In this document: positions 9,456-18,609 of the stretch, in pieces
How the letters are laid out: each line of letters starts with the position of its first letter
How positions within the stretch are numbered: the stretch's first letter is position 1
Assembly: GCA_964433635.1 (NCBI GenBank)
Contig: CAYSSG010000012.1
Coordinates: 1 to 55,093 of the forward strand
Length of the DNA: 55,093 nt
Direction: 5' to 3'
Source: CAYSSG01 sp964433635
GTDB lineage: Bacteria > Atribacterota > Phoenicimicrobiia > Phoenicimicrobiales > Stramentimicrobiaceae
The notes under the pieces: model-generated
What the model saw: the letters and a program-made list of their open reading frames with translations, nothing else
The model's database searches: none
What the model was told of the DNA's origin: nothing
Made by a program: the position numbers and the translations under genes

Positions 9456-11498
9456 TTAACAAAATACATTGCTGTTTTCAGTTACGGAAGAGATAAACTT
9501 TTGATAATCGGATCTCTTTTTCTTACCCGCAGATGACATCCCGTTTATCCTTACCGGGGAATATTCAATTCCGTCTCCCCGGTAATATTTGGTAAACAGC
9601 TCATAATACTCCAGCCTCAAAGCCTGAATAAACACGATCAATGCTTCCAGGGTCAGGATAACAATATTCCCCACGATCAGCACTGCCCAGTTTCCCCATG
9701 ATGTTTTCATCATTTCGGCTAAGGTTGCAAAGGCAATATAAAGACCCACATGATTCAGGGCAAAAGCACCCACCCTGAGGAAGGAGATGGTATTGGACAG
9801 CATGGAAAGAAGCATTTCAATGATTCCAAAGCCCTCTTCAATATAGTCATTGGAAGACAGTTTCCGGGATGCTTTGCCTGAATGGAAAAATTGGTCAGAT
9901 AATGGCTGCTTGAATAACATCAGGATAAGAAGACTCATCATGATAAAAACAAATACCGGCATTAATGGTTGATGCATCACAAAAATCCGGTAAGCGGCAT
10001 ACAGTAATAAACAATAGAAGATAAGCCCTGCCAGACCGCTGCCGCCCAATAAGCCCTTCTCCGGATTTTTTTCCTTACCGGCATTAATGATGCCGTATAG
10101 ATAACTGCTGAGGAGAAGTATGATTCCCAGCACCACTGCTGTTATCAGCATCACATTGATGTTCGCCATCGGCCTGATCAATAGTGCAGGCAGAATCTCC
10201 TCGGAACCGAATAGACTGCCATAAAGAAAGCCAAAAACAGTAGAACTCAAACCGATTCGGCTCAAGATTCCTCCCATATCGGTCAACTTCCATCTCCATC
10301 CCAAAAGAAGGCCGCCCAAAAACAGAACCAATCCCTGGCCGACATCTCCGAACATTGCTCCGAAGAGCAGCATGTAGGTTAATCCGAAAAAGACGGTAGG
10401 ATCTTTTTCCCGGTAAGTCGGAGTGCCATACATCTTCACCAGGGTCTCAAAAGGCTTAAAGAGCTTCGCATTGTTCAGTTTTGTCGGGGGAGTCATACCT
10501 GAACCCGGTTTATCTGCCTCATCAACTAAGATAATAAGGTCTTCTCCAAACTGCTCTTTGAGCTTATCTGTCATCGTGGAAACCATGCTCTCCGGGACGA
10601 ATCCAAATAAAAAGAAGAATCTGTCACCGACTGCAATATCTGATTTCAGCCCTTCAATCTTTTTCTCCATCTCCAGCCTGGAATAAGCCTGCTCTAATTC
10701 ATCCCTGTATTCTGCCCGATCGTCTTCCAGTGAACGTTTAAGAGATGCGATCTGTTTCTGATCCTCACCGATGCTTGCGGTAATCTGTTCAGTAATCTCT
10801 CCAACACTGCCTCTGAATTCCCTGGGAACAGGTAAAATCGTATAATTCAACGAACTGAAAATCTTTTCCAGGGTTTCTTCCAGGGTTGCCGGCGTGATGG
10901 AAGCAACGATCACATCTCTGCCTTCCACCGCTACCTTTAATATGACTGCCGGAATGTTCTCATAATTCCTCTTGAGCTTATCGTAATTCTCCCTGGAAAT
11001 TCTAATGAGCCTGAATACCAGGTAATTCATTTCAATCAAACGGCTGATATCCAGGTGAAACATGGAAAGATACTGGAGGTTTTTGATATATTCTCTCTTC
11101 TGATCCACTAAACGGGTCTTTTCCTCTATCTGATCTGCAGTGGAATGAACCCGGGTAACGATATCCGATAAAAGTTTCCTGAAATCATTGTAGTCATAAA
11201 CCTGTTTTAGATATTCCCGTCTGATTTGCGGCCTGATGTCAAAAAGATCCAGCAATATCCTGATGACTTCCTCATCACTGGCCAGATCCCGCTCGGTAGA
11301 ATAGGGTTTCAGAAAGGGCTCTTCTTCCAGGGCCTCGATATTCTTTTCAGTGGGGGGCAGGAAAAAATCAGTTGAATTGACCCTGGCCAATGCATTGATC
11401 ATGTGTATATTTCCGCTTAAAATAACCTGATGCAAAACCCTGTCCAGGAGATCTTTTTTGCCTATGATACCCACAATTTTCATCTTTTCTATACCCAT
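9456..11498 (-). CDS. atpI: V/A-type ATPase subunit I (membrane stator)
   Basis: Subunit I (equivalent of eukaryotic subunit a), 680 residues. The N-terminal half is soluble with coiled-coil segments (residues about 80-130 and 235-290). From about residue 365 there are seven or eight membrane segments. The essential arginine that faces the rotor glutamate is visible as R575 in SNTISFLRVGAFALNH. It would form the ion half-channels and anchor both peripheral stalks. GAGGAG 9 bases before the ATG supports the start. It lies 19 bases after atpC. Confidence 0.95.
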   Translation of the reverse strand: MGIEKMKIVGIIGKKDLLDRVLHQVILSGNIHMINALARVNSTDFFLPPTEKNIEALEEEPFLKPYSTERDLASDEEVIRILLDLFDIRPQIRREYLKQVYDYNDFRKLLSDIVTRVHSTADQIEEKTRLVDQKREYIKNLQYLSMFHLDISRLIEMNYLVFRLIRISRENYDKLKRNYENIPAVILKVAVEGRDVIVASITPATLEETLEKIFSSLNYTILPVPREFRGSVGEITEQITASIGEDQKQIASLKRSLEDDRAEYRDELEQAYSRLEMEKKIEGLKSDIAVGDRFFFLFGFVPESMVSTMTDKLKEQFGEDLIILVDEADKPGSGMTPPTKLNNAKLFKPFETLVKMYGTPTYREKDPTVFFGLTYMLLFGAMFGDVGQGLVLFLGGLLLGWRWKLTDMGGILSRIGLSSTVFGFLYGSLFGSEEILPALLIRPMANINVMLITAVVLGIILLLSSYLYGIINAGKEKNPEKGLLGGSGLAGLIFYCLLLYAAYRIFVMHQPLMPVFVFIMMSLLILMLFKQPLSDQFFHSGKASRKLSSNDYIEEGFGIIEMLLSMLSNTISFLRVGAFALNHVGLYIAFATLAEMMKTSWGNWAVLIVGNIVILTLEALIVFIQALRLEYYELFTKYYRGDGIEYSPVRINGMSSAGKKKRSDYQKFISSVTENSNVFC

Positions 11499-11517
11499 GA
11501 ATGATTTCTCCTCACGT

Positions 11518-12564
11518 TCATGCTGCTTTCACCAAAAATTTTCTGGCTTCTTCCGAAGGCAGGCCGTACCGGATACTCTCTATAATGGAAATAATATCCC
11601 TTACCTCAAATTCCAGTAACCAGACATATGCTATCGTCTGTATGATGCTTAAAGGTGATTTGCGGCTTAAATCCCTCAACTGGTAATACATATACCTGTT
11701 GATTCGCCGCTCCATATAGATATCGGTAGATACTTCCTCCCCCTTGAATAGAAAACCGTAAACTGATTGCGCCGTTAATTGATACAATTCCTCAAGATTT
11801 TTGGTATAACACATCTCTTTGCGTTCTTCAAAAGTCAGCCTGTCTCCAAAATTGATGGTATAGTTGAGAAGTTCCTCTGGGGACAGATGGTAAAATTTCT
11901 TGCCCCGGTAAATCCACTGAATGTTAAACAGATCAGCTACCATCCCTTCCCACTTTTTCAGCAGATTCCTGTCCTTGCCAGATATCCTGAGCCTGCGACT
12001 TTGAATGATGCTGTAATAGCCTGTATCGAGCGCCATTTCAAAGCGGAAGAGATTTTCTCTCCTGCCATCCACCAGAGGAATTAAGAATGCAAAAAACTCG
12101 GAACCTTCCAGAGAATAGATCAGTTCCCTGATTGTTCTGCAACGAAAAATCTTTTCCGGATTGATCTGGCTGTATTTGCCCAGGAAGGAGAGAGGCTTCT
12201 CAATCGTTTCCGGCTCCCGGCCATTAAAAATGCTTCTTGCCAGAACTTTTAAATCCTCTATCTCGTATTTCATATACAGGGAACGAATCAGAACCCTGTA
12301 ATCATCATGGAAATAATGAACTAATTTATCCATATTGTTAATCATATTGCGCTTGAGAATATCTTCGATGTCTCTCCTGCTCACCGTCTCCGGGTCAATT
12401 GCCCCCAGCAGTTTGTGATAGGAGATATGTTCCTTCAGATAGCGGGAGGCATCGGCCACCGAACCCCTCCCGAGCAGATTCAGATAGTCCTCCCGCTTCA
12501 GGAATTCTTTTTCCATGACCCTTATCTTGGTATTGATTGCCGCATAGGTGATAATTTTATCCAT
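11518..12564 (-). CDS. atpC: V/A-type ATPase subunit C (AC39-like socket)
   Basis: Subunit C, which couples the central stalk to the K ring. About 348 residues, with the mostly helical AC39-like composition (MDKIITYAAINTKIRVMEKEFL at the start, then DIEDILKRNMINNMDKL and LYMKYEIEDLKVLARSI). The start is set at 12564 because the ATG overlaps the stop of the upstream gene in ATGGATAA, a typical coupled pair; the longer frame to 12606 adds 14 residues that only read through that gene. The position of C near the 5' end of the operon differs from Thermus and Enterococcus, where it follows E. Confidence 0.9.
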   Translation of the reverse strand: MDKIITYAAINTKIRVMEKEFLKREDYLNLLGRGSVADASRYLKEHISYHKLLGAIDPETVSRRDIEDILKRNMINNMDKLVHYFHDDYRVLIRSLYMKYEIEDLKVLARSIFNGREPETIEKPLSFLGKYSQINPEKIFRCRTIRELIYSLEGSEFFAFLIPLVDGRRENLFRFEMALDTGYYSIIQSRRLRISGKDRNLLKKWEGMVADLFNIQWIYRGKKFYHLSPEELLNYTINFGDRLTFEERKEMCYTKNLEELYQLTAQSVYGFLFKGEEVSTDIYMERRINRYMYYQLRDLSRKSPLSIIQTIAYVWLLEFEVRDIISIIESIRYGLPSEEARKFLVKAA

Positions 12565-12919
12565 GACGCTTGCTATTCGTCCTGAAAATCCTCTTGACGA
12601 TCTCATCGGTAATGCCTGCCAGGGATTTATGAAATTCCTGCTCCATATTCTCCAGGATCTTGAGGTTATTCCGTTTCAGCTCATCCACTTCCTGCCGGGC
12701 TTCCTGAAGAATCCTCCGTGCAGTCTTCCTGGTTTCGTCTTCTATCTGCTGCTTATAACCGAAAATGATTCCCCGCTCTTCTTCCTGGTATCTCCTCGCC
12801 AATTCTGCTATATGTACTTTTCTTTTTTCATTGATTTCTTTTGCCCGGGTATCGAGTTCTATGAGTTTCTCCATCATGATCTGCTCTTCCAAAAAGCCAC
12901 CTTCTTTCAACTCAGCCAA
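12557..12919 (-). CDS. atpH: V/A-type ATPase peripheral-stalk subunit H/G-like
   Basis: First gene of the ATPase operon. The product, about 110-120 residues, is an almost uninterrupted charged helix (EEQIMMEKLIELDTRAKEI, then RKTARRILQEARQEVDEL), as expected for the small peripheral-stalk subunit that pairs with E. The family diverges fast, so the assignment rests on helix content and position. The start is uncertain. The frame opens with TTG at 12919; other candidates are TTG at codon 10, preceded by GAAGGTGG, or the two ATGs at codons 15 and 16. It overlaps atpC by 8 bases. Confidence 0.75.
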   Translation of the reverse strand: MAELKEGGFLEEQIMMEKLIELDTRAKEINEKRKVHIAELARRYQEEERGIIFGYKQQIEDETRKTARRILQEARQEVDELKRNNLKILENMEQEFHKSLAGITDEIVKRIFRTNSKRHG

Positions 12920-12966
12920 TCGGCAAGATCGTCAAAATCTTTACAAAAGTGTTCTATCCAGATTTG

Positions 12967-12986
12967 ATTATACTCCGAATTGTCAA
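12967..12986 (-). promoter_or_regulatory. Possible ATPase operon promoter elements
   Basis: Upstream of the first ATPase gene the minus strand shows a perfect TATAAT (12967-12972) and a perfect TTGACA (12981-12986). They are separated by only 8 bases, so they cannot act as one -10/-35 pair. The TATAAT could serve as a -10 with a poor -35. The operon could also be read through from the ZIP gene just upstream. Confidence 0.3.
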
Positions 12987-13006
12987 CAAGTAAAAAAATG
13001 TTTTCA

Positions 13007-13741
13007 TCAGCCAATCTTAGCCCTGACAATGAATAAAGCCAGTGCAATACCGGCTAAAAAAGTAATCACCGAATGCTTTTTCTGATGCCCTGTTGCCTCC
13101 GGTAATAGATGGGAAGCAGAGACATAAATTAAAACGCCAACGACGAAACCCATGAATAAACCTAAAATTGATGGATTTAAAGAAGATACGAAGGGATAAG
13201 CCATAAATGCTCCCAGGGGAGAAGTAAAAGATGATATCAGTAAAGCATATAGAATAGCTCTTCTCTTGTTTACACCCCCTTCAATAAGAAAGGAATAAGT
13301 AATCACTCCTTCGGCAAATTCATGGATAATCAATCCCGTTCCTGCTAAAAAACCGGTAAGGATGCTGGCACTGAATGTCACGGCATAAATGATGCCATCA
13401 ACGAAGGAATGGATTGCAATTCCCTCGGCAGCGGTAAAACCAAAGGCCAGGGACTGCTGTTTCGTTCGAACCTGTATGATCTTATTGCTGAAAAACATAA
13501 ATAAAAAACCGATTAGAGCAAGGAAACCGGCATTGGGATTTTTCTCCACTGCGTCAGGAAAAACATGCATTAAAGGCACAGAGATCAACAGTCCGGCAGC
13601 AAAACACATGAAATAGGTTTTCGCCCTCTCCGCCCAATCCTTATAGATGTAGATGGCTAATATTCCAAAGGCATTGATTACAGCAGACAAAACAGCAAAA
13701 ACAGCTACCCAGGTAAAGGTACTGAATTCAATCATTTTCAT
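13007..13741 (-). CDS. ZIP-family divalent metal transporter
   Basis: An inner-membrane protein of 244 residues with about eight hydrophobic segments. It carries the two ZIP metal-site motifs in adjacent helices: H111-S-F-V-D115-G and H140-E-F-A-E144-G. The likely substrate is Zn2+, perhaps also Fe2+ or Mn2+; the family is broad and specificity cannot be read from sequence. GGGAG 7 bases before the ATG supports the start. It precedes the ATPase operon by 87 bases on the same strand, but a functional link is not evident. Confidence 0.9.
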   Translation of the reverse strand: MKMIEFSTFTWVAVFAVLSAVINAFGILAIYIYKDWAERAKTYFMCFAAGLLISVPLMHVFPDAVEKNPNAGFLALIGFLFMFFSNKIIQVRTKQQSLAFGFTAAEGIAIHSFVDGIIYAVTFSASILTGFLAGTGLIIHEFAEGVITYSFLIEGGVNKRRAILYALLISSFTSPLGAFMAYPFVSSLNPSILGLFMGFVVGVLIYVSASHLLPEATGHQKKHSVITFLAGIALALFIVRAKIG

Positions 13742-13848
13742 TTCTTCTCTCCCTTACTATCATTTTAAGACGGATGTCAAACAGGTTCTTCCGGAGAATA
13801 TGTTTTTTTGATTTATGTCGGAAGATGCAGAATGTAGCAGGATTTTCT

Positions 13849-14571
13849 TCACTTATCGGGCAGAAAATCTGCAAAAATGGTGGAATGAAGAAGATACTGC
13901 TCCTGGTATTCTTTCGACATCCCATAAAGGATTTTTATCTTTTCGGTCGAATCGGTTAAATGGAAAAAGTGCTCTTTTTCTTCTCTATCGGCCTTATCTT
14001 TAAAATATCCCCATAAATGCAGGATCACATTATCCAGGGCCTGCATGGGTATCTCCTGATTCATCACAGTCTGGATCTCTTTGATGAGACAATTCTCACG
14101 GACAACCGGGAGATTCTGCCGGCCTTTCATGAACTGCTGGACTTCCTTGTAGTATTGATAACCCCTTGCCATGACCGAATATTTATGGTGAGCCCAGAAT
14201 TCCGTTCCGTTCGCGGGAAACGGTATGCGGCCTTTCTGATCTTTGGATGCATATTTTTTGCGGAGTATTTCAAACTGTGCTGAAGGCAGGTCAATATAAG
14301 AAATGCCTTTTAATCTTACCCTTTCTGACATATCTGCAGGAAAAGGCAGAGGACTGTGATGGTGAAATCCCCGCAGGCTCATCTCTAAAATCAGCAGATT
14401 ATGACGGAGAACCAGAAGACCGGGATGTTCTGCCCACCTGATCGTTTCAGGATGCCTGGAATACCCCCTCTTATTTCCGGTAATGATACTGTATAATGCA
14501 TGTATCTCCGAGTGCTCCCCCAGCAGACTCTGCCGGGAAAGATACCCGGGGTGAATGTCCCATACTCTCAT
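13849..14571 (-). CDS. Pyrimidine-dimer DNA glycosylase-like protein fused to a DUF1722-like domain
   Basis: About 240 residues. The N-terminal 75 residues (MRVWDIHPGYLSRQSLLGEHSEIHA, split by GYSRHPETIRW) resemble the T4 endonuclease V/Pyr_excise family, with an Arg after Met as in endonuclease V-type enzymes. The C-terminal half (HHKYSVMARGYQYYKE, then LHLWGYFKDKADREEKE) resembles DUF1722, the YbgA-type domain. The start is fixed at 14571 by an excellent GGAGG 6 bases upstream; a longer frame to 14607 lacks such a site. A role in repair of UV-type or related DNA lesions is an inference from the N-terminal similarity. It is transcribed divergently from the sugar dehydrogenase gene, across 253 bases with an AT-rich centre. 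Confidence 0.7.
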   Translation of the reverse strand: MRVWDIHPGYLSRQSLLGEHSEIHALYSIITGNKRGYSRHPETIRWAEHPGLLVLRHNLLILEMSLRGFHHHSPLPFPADMSERVRLKGISYIDLPSAQFEILRKKYASKDQKGRIPFPANGTEFWAHHKYSVMARGYQYYKEVQQFMKGRQNLPVVRENCLIKEIQTVMNQEIPMQALDNVILHLWGYFKDKADREEKEHFFHLTDSTEKIKILYGMSKEYQEQYLLHSTIFADFLPDK

Positions 14572-14824
14572 ATCGATCCTCCGGTGACGGTGTAATATCC
14601 GGTTCATTCAAAGTAATGAAAAAATTTTTTATCAGTCAATTTATCTATATTTCATTCTATCATAACAGAAAATCCCTTAATTTCAGGAGATTTTCCCCAC
14701 CTTCCCTGATTTTCTTATCTCGAAACCCGGTTGTACAACTTATGGTAAAATAAGCACATGTTTCACCTTATTAAAAATAGAGACAGAGAAATCTGTTGCT
14801 TATCTCAAACAGGAGGTCATTATC

Positions 14825-16012
14825 ATGGAAAACAGGATTGGAAAACCATTTTCGGTTATCATCATGACTTTATTCATAACGCTTATGTTTGTTCTATCAT
14901 TAGCAGCCAACGGGAATCAGGCAGAATCTGATCTACCCGTCGTCGGTGAACCCCCTCAGAAAGTTGAAGACCGCTTTATCATCAAACCGCCTGAATACAA
15001 CATTCAAATCTGGGCAGAAAACCTGCGCATTCCCTGGGAGCTGGTCTTTCTCACTGAAGAAAAGGCGCTTGTTACCGAAAGGGCCGGACAAATTCGCCTG
15101 ATTGAAAATGGCGTACTGCTGGAGGAGCCTTATAAGTTGATCGAGGAAGTAGAACATATCGGTGAAGGAGGACTGATGGGCCTGGCAAAGCATCCGGATT
15201 ATCCTGACCGGAATTATCTCTATGTGATGTATACCTATCGAAAAGACAATGCTGTATTTAACCGTGTTGCCCGTTATCTGGATACCGGAACTACCATGGA
15301 ATTTGATCGGATGATTGTTGAGGCAATTCCCGGTTCCCGTGTTCATAACGGGGGACGCATTGCCTTTGGACCTGACGGAATGCTCTATATCTGCACCGGT
15401 GATACCTGGCAGGCAGAGATAGCACAGGATATCAATCATCTGGGTGGAAAGATACTCCGGTTGACTCCTGACGGGGATATTCCCCCTGATAATCCCTTTA
15501 CCGGTTCACCGGTCTATTCTCTGGGACATCGCAACCCCCAGGGACTTGCCTGGCATCCCCAGACCGGCGCTCTCTTTTCCTCCGAACATGGACCTTCCGG
15601 AGAATTCGGCTTATATAACAGGGATATAATCAACGTGATTGTTAAAGGAGGGAACTACGGCTGGCCACGGGTTCTGGGTGATGCAAATGTAGATCCTTAT
15701 ATCGACCCGATCATCATGTGGCCCCAGGCTACACCGCCTTCCGGCATGACTTTCTGGAATAATCACCTGTTTGTGGCAACCCTGCGCAGTCAAGCCCTGA
15801 TACGCATTGATGTGGCTTTATCAGGTGATTCATATGAAGTAACCGGGATTGACAGGCTGTTTGCCGATGACTGGTCCAACGGGACTTACGGGCGCCTGCG
15901 TAATGCAGTGACAGGACCGGATAATGCCTTGTACATCTTAACCAATAATCATGACGGGAGAGGAAGGCCCGGGGAAGGTGATGATAAGATTCTTCGCTTA
16001 ACCTCAAAATAA
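14825..16012 (+). CDS. PQQ-dependent aldose sugar dehydrogenase family protein
   Basis: A 395-residue exported protein. A hydrophobic stretch at residues 9-28 is a signal peptide or anchor. The rest is a six-bladed propeller of the soluble glucose/aldose dehydrogenase (GSDH) family: WELVFLTEEKALVTERAGQI, then GEGGLMGLAKHP, then H174 in SRVHNGGR (the catalytic-base position), then GHRNPQGLAWHP and SSEHGPSGEFG. Known members oxidise aldoses in the periplasm using PQQ; some homologues do not bind PQQ. No PQQ biosynthesis genes are in the window. An AGGAGG site 8 bases before the ATG is optimal. A TGGTAAAAT extended -10 lies at about 14735-14745. Confidence 0.85.
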   Translation: MENRIGKPFSVIIMTLFITLMFVLSLAANGNQAESDLPVVGEPPQKVEDRFIIKPPEYNIQIWAENLRIPWELVFLTEEKALVTERAGQIRLIENGVLLEEPYKLIEEVEHIGEGGLMGLAKHPDYPDRNYLYVMYTYRKDNAVFNRVARYLDTGTTMEFDRMIVEAIPGSRVHNGGRIAFGPDGMLYICTGDTWQAEIAQDINHLGGKILRLTPDGDIPPDNPFTGSPVYSLGHRNPQGLAWHPQTGALFSSEHGPSGEFGLYNRDIINVIVKGGNYGWPRVLGDANVDPYIDPIIMWPQATPPSGMTFWNNHLFVATLRSQALIRIDVALSGDSYEVTGIDRLFADDWSNGTYGRLRNAVTGPDNALYILTNNHDGRGRPGEGDDKILRLTSK

Positions 16013-16030
16013 ATTTCCGAGCAGGAAAAC

Positions 16031-16507
16031 TTAAAATACATCCAGTAAATCAATATTTCTTATTGCGTCACTATATCCCCTCAGGGCAAGTTTATTTTTC
16101 CAGATGTCCACTGTTACAAATCCGATCGACACCGTAGTGCTCTTGATGGCCAGTAGCCGATCATATTTTTTCAGATAAAAGGCAGCCAACATCTCAGGGG
16201 TCATGACAATTGAACTGTCAATGATTTCCGTCAGGACATAGGCTCTTTCTCTATCCCAACCGATTACATGATGTTCATCCAGCCTGACAACAAATTGATT
16301 AAATACAGTGTTGGCTGCGGTCTCTTTCTTCAGGAAACCGAATCCCCCTTCATGCTTATGTCCTGTTACGAGGAGTGTTGTATCCTTTGTATTAATCTTA
16401 TACCTGGCACATGCCGCAGGCGGAATAGTAATCCTCAGATCTTCCTTTATAAGGCAGATTCCGTAGACTTCTTTTGCTCCCGGCGTCCCGGGGCTGAGAC
16501 TGGGCAT
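16031..16507 (-). CDS. AbrB-like hypothetical protein
   Basis: 158 residues, soluble, unknown function. Residues 13-60 (VYGICLIKEDLRITIPPAACARY, then DTTLLVTGHKHEGGFGF) have the beta-strand pattern R-x-T-I-P-P-x-A-x-x-R-Y with a following D-x-x-L-L-V, which resembles a SpoVT/AbrB DNA-binding fold. The remaining 90 residues are not recognised. GAGG 7 bases before the ATG supports the start. The 3' end converges with the sugar dehydrogenase gene, leaving only 18 bases between them. Regulation of transcription is a possibility only. Confidence 0.5.
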   Translation of the reverse strand: MPSLSPGTPGAKEVYGICLIKEDLRITIPPAACARYKINTKDTTLLVTGHKHEGGFGFLKKETAANTVFNQFVVRLDEHHVIGWDRERAYVLTEIIDSSIVMTPEMLAAFYLKKYDRLLAIKSTTVSIGFVTVDIWKNKLALRGYSDAIRNIDLLDVF

Positions 16508-16607
16508 GCGTTAACCTCAAATTTATGATGACAGTCCTGACATTCAAAATGATAATTAGGCAGAATCCGGACCTTTCTTTGTTAAGCATGAATCCTCTGC
16601 TAAAATA

Positions 16608-16710
16608 TGTAACACAATCTAAAGCCATTTGCAATCTATTATCTTAGAAAGATATTTTGAATATAAAATGTAATTGTGTTACAATGTTCTGTCTTTAATA
16701 AAATTATAAT
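16608..16710 (+). promoter_or_regulatory. typA promoter region with an 11-bp inverted repeat
   Basis: TGTAACACAAT at 16608-16618 recurs as its exact reverse complement at 16673-16683, 54 bases apart. The downstream copy is itself part of a shorter dyad (TGTAA, then TTGTG, then TTACA). A perfect TATAAT sits at 16705-16710, which would start transcription inside the longer typA frame; the -35 is poor. The repeat spans the -35 position and could be a regulator site. The intergenic region also holds the 5' side of the divergent AbrB-like gene. Confidence 0.45.
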
Positions 16711-16746
16711 ATGACTAAGTGCCAATTACAAAGGAATGCAAAAAAA

Positions 16747-18609
16747 GTGAAAAATACGAATTTAAGAAATATTGCTCTTATTGCCCATGTTGACCATGGT
16801 AAAACGACTTTGGTTGACGCAATGTTAAAACAAAGCGGTACCTTCCGAAATAATCAGATCGTAAAAGAAAGAATTATGGATTCTAATGACCTGGAGCGTG
16901 AGCGAGGCATTACGATACTCTCTAAAAACGCTTCGGTTTACTGGAGTAATACCAAGATCAATATTATTGATACCCCCGGCCATGTCGATTTTGGCGGAGA
17001 AGTTGAACGAATCCTGAGAATGGTAAACGGGGTTCTTCTTATTGTGGATGCATTTGAGGGGCCTATGCCCCAAACACGTTTTGTATTACGCAAAGCAATG
17101 GAATTAAATCTTATTCCTATTATTGTTATTAATAAAGTTGATCGTCCCAGTTCACGCCCTGAGGAAGTATTAAATGAAATTTACGATCTCTTCATTGAGC
17201 TTGGCGCCACTGATGAACAGATTGATTTTCCGGTTATCTATGCTTCAGCCCGACTGGGGAAAGCTGGTTTTTCACCGGATACCCTAAGTTCGACCTTGGA
17301 GCCTCTTTTTTCTACCATTTTAAAACGCATCCCTTCTCCTTCCGTTGACTATCATGCACCTTTACAATTATTAATTACCAACCTTGATTACGATGATTAT
17401 ATGGGAAAGATTGCAGTCGGGTTAGTTGTTCGAGGCAAAATTTTCGAATCAGAAAATGTCATTTTAATTAAACGTGACCAGACTCTGGTCAACTATAAAG
17501 TCGTTAAACTTTATCTTTTTGAAGGACTACAAAGAAAAGAGGCTCAAATAGCCCATTCCGGTGAAATTGTGGCGATTGCAGGCATTGATGATGCAAACAT
17601 CGGAGAAACAATTGCAGATCAGGAGAATCCGGAGGTCTTATCTAAAATTAATATTGATGAACCGACTCTATCCATTGATTTTAAGATAAATGACAGTCCC
17701 TTTGCCGGGCAGGAAGGTAAATTTGTAACTTCCCGTCATTTAAGAGAACGTCTCTTTAAAGAGATTGAAACAAATGTAAGTCTTTATGTGGAAGAAACAG
17801 GATCAATGGATACTTATCATGTTTCGGGAAGAGGAGAGCTCCATCTCTCTATATTAATGGAAAAAATGCGCCGTGAAGGATATGAATTTCAGGTGTCTAA
17901 ACCACAGGTCATTTTCAGGAATATCAATGGGAAAAAATGCGAACCGGTAGAACTGATGACCTGTGATATCCCCAAAGAATACCTGGGAGTCACTATGGAA
18001 ATATGTGGCAAACGAAAAGCTGAATTGGTTCATATGCATGATTTTTCCAATGATCAACTTCGACTGGAGTTCCAAATTCCTTCCAGGGGATTGATTGGTT
18101 TCCGGAATGAATTTTTAACAAAAACAAAAGGCAGAGGAACGATGAACCATATCTTCCTGGAATATCAACCCTATAAAGGCGATATCCCCTCGCGTACGCA
18201 TGGTGTACTTATTGCCTTTGAAGATGGAATAAGCAGTACCTATGGTCTCTATAATGCTCAGGGAAGAGGAACTTTATTTCTCGGTCCATCTACTCAGGTC
18301 TACCAGGGAATGATTGTGGGAGAAAATAATCGAAACGAAGATCTGAATGTCAATGTCAATAAGAAGAAACACGTTACCAATATGCGGGCAAGTGGTTCAG
18401 ATGAGGCTTTGCGATTGGAAAAACCACGGGAATTTTCTTTAGAGCAGGCTCTGGAATATGTTCAGGAAGACGAATTAGTCGAAATAACGCCACAACATAT
18501 CCGACTTAGAAAAAAACAGCTGGATCACCATTCCCGAAAACAATTGCTTAAAAACAGAACCCAGGTACAATATAATGCCAACAATGTTTTTGTAGGACAA
18601 TCAGGATAA
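16747..18609 (+). CDS. typA: TypA/BipA ribosome-associated GTPase
   Basis: Translational GTPase of the BipA family, about 620 residues, acting on ribosomes in stress and cold adaptation in other bacteria. G motifs are clear: AHVDHGKT (residues 13-20), RGITI, DTPGHVDF and NKVD. These are followed by the EF-G-like domains and the TypA-specific C-terminus (RTHGVLIAFEDGISSTYGL, then KKHVTNMRASGSDEAL). I place the start at GTG 16747 (VKNTNLRNIAL) because family members begin here and AAAGGA precedes it. The in-frame ATG at 16711 is directly abutted by a TATAAT box and would fall upstream of the transcription start. The gene stands alone. Confidence 0.93.
   Translation: MKNTNLRNIALIAHVDHGKTTLVDAMLKQSGTFRNNQIVKERIMDSNDLERERGITILSKNASVYWSNTKINIIDTPGHVDFGGEVERILRMVNGVLLIVDAFEGPMPQTRFVLRKAMELNLIPIIVINKVDRPSSRPEEVLNEIYDLFIELGATDEQIDFPVIYASARLGKAGFSPDTLSSTLEPLFSTILKRIPSPSVDYHAPLQLLITNLDYDDYMGKIAVGLVVRGKIFESENVILIKRDQTLVNYKVVKLYLFEGLQRKEAQIAHSGEIVAIAGIDDANIGETIADQENPEVLSKINIDEPTLSIDFKINDSPFAGQEGKFVTSRHLRERLFKEIETNVSLYVEETGSMDTYHVSGRGELHLSILMEKMRREGYEFQVSKPQVIFRNINGKKCEPVELMTCDIPKEYLGVTMEICGKRKAELVHMHDFSNDQLRLEFQIPSRGLIGFRNEFLTKTKGRGTMNHIFLEYQPYKGDIPSRTHGVLIAFEDGISSTYGLYNAQGRGTLFLGPSTQVYQGMIVGENNRNEDLNVNVNKKKHVTNMRASGSDEALRLEKPREFSLEQALEYVQEDELVEITPQHIRLRKKQLDHHSRKQLLKNRTQVQYNANNVFVGQSG

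Noticed and set aside
12967..12986. TTGACA and TATAAT as one canonical promoter for the ATPase operon
   Set aside because: The hexamers are only 8 bases apart; reported only as possible separate elements.
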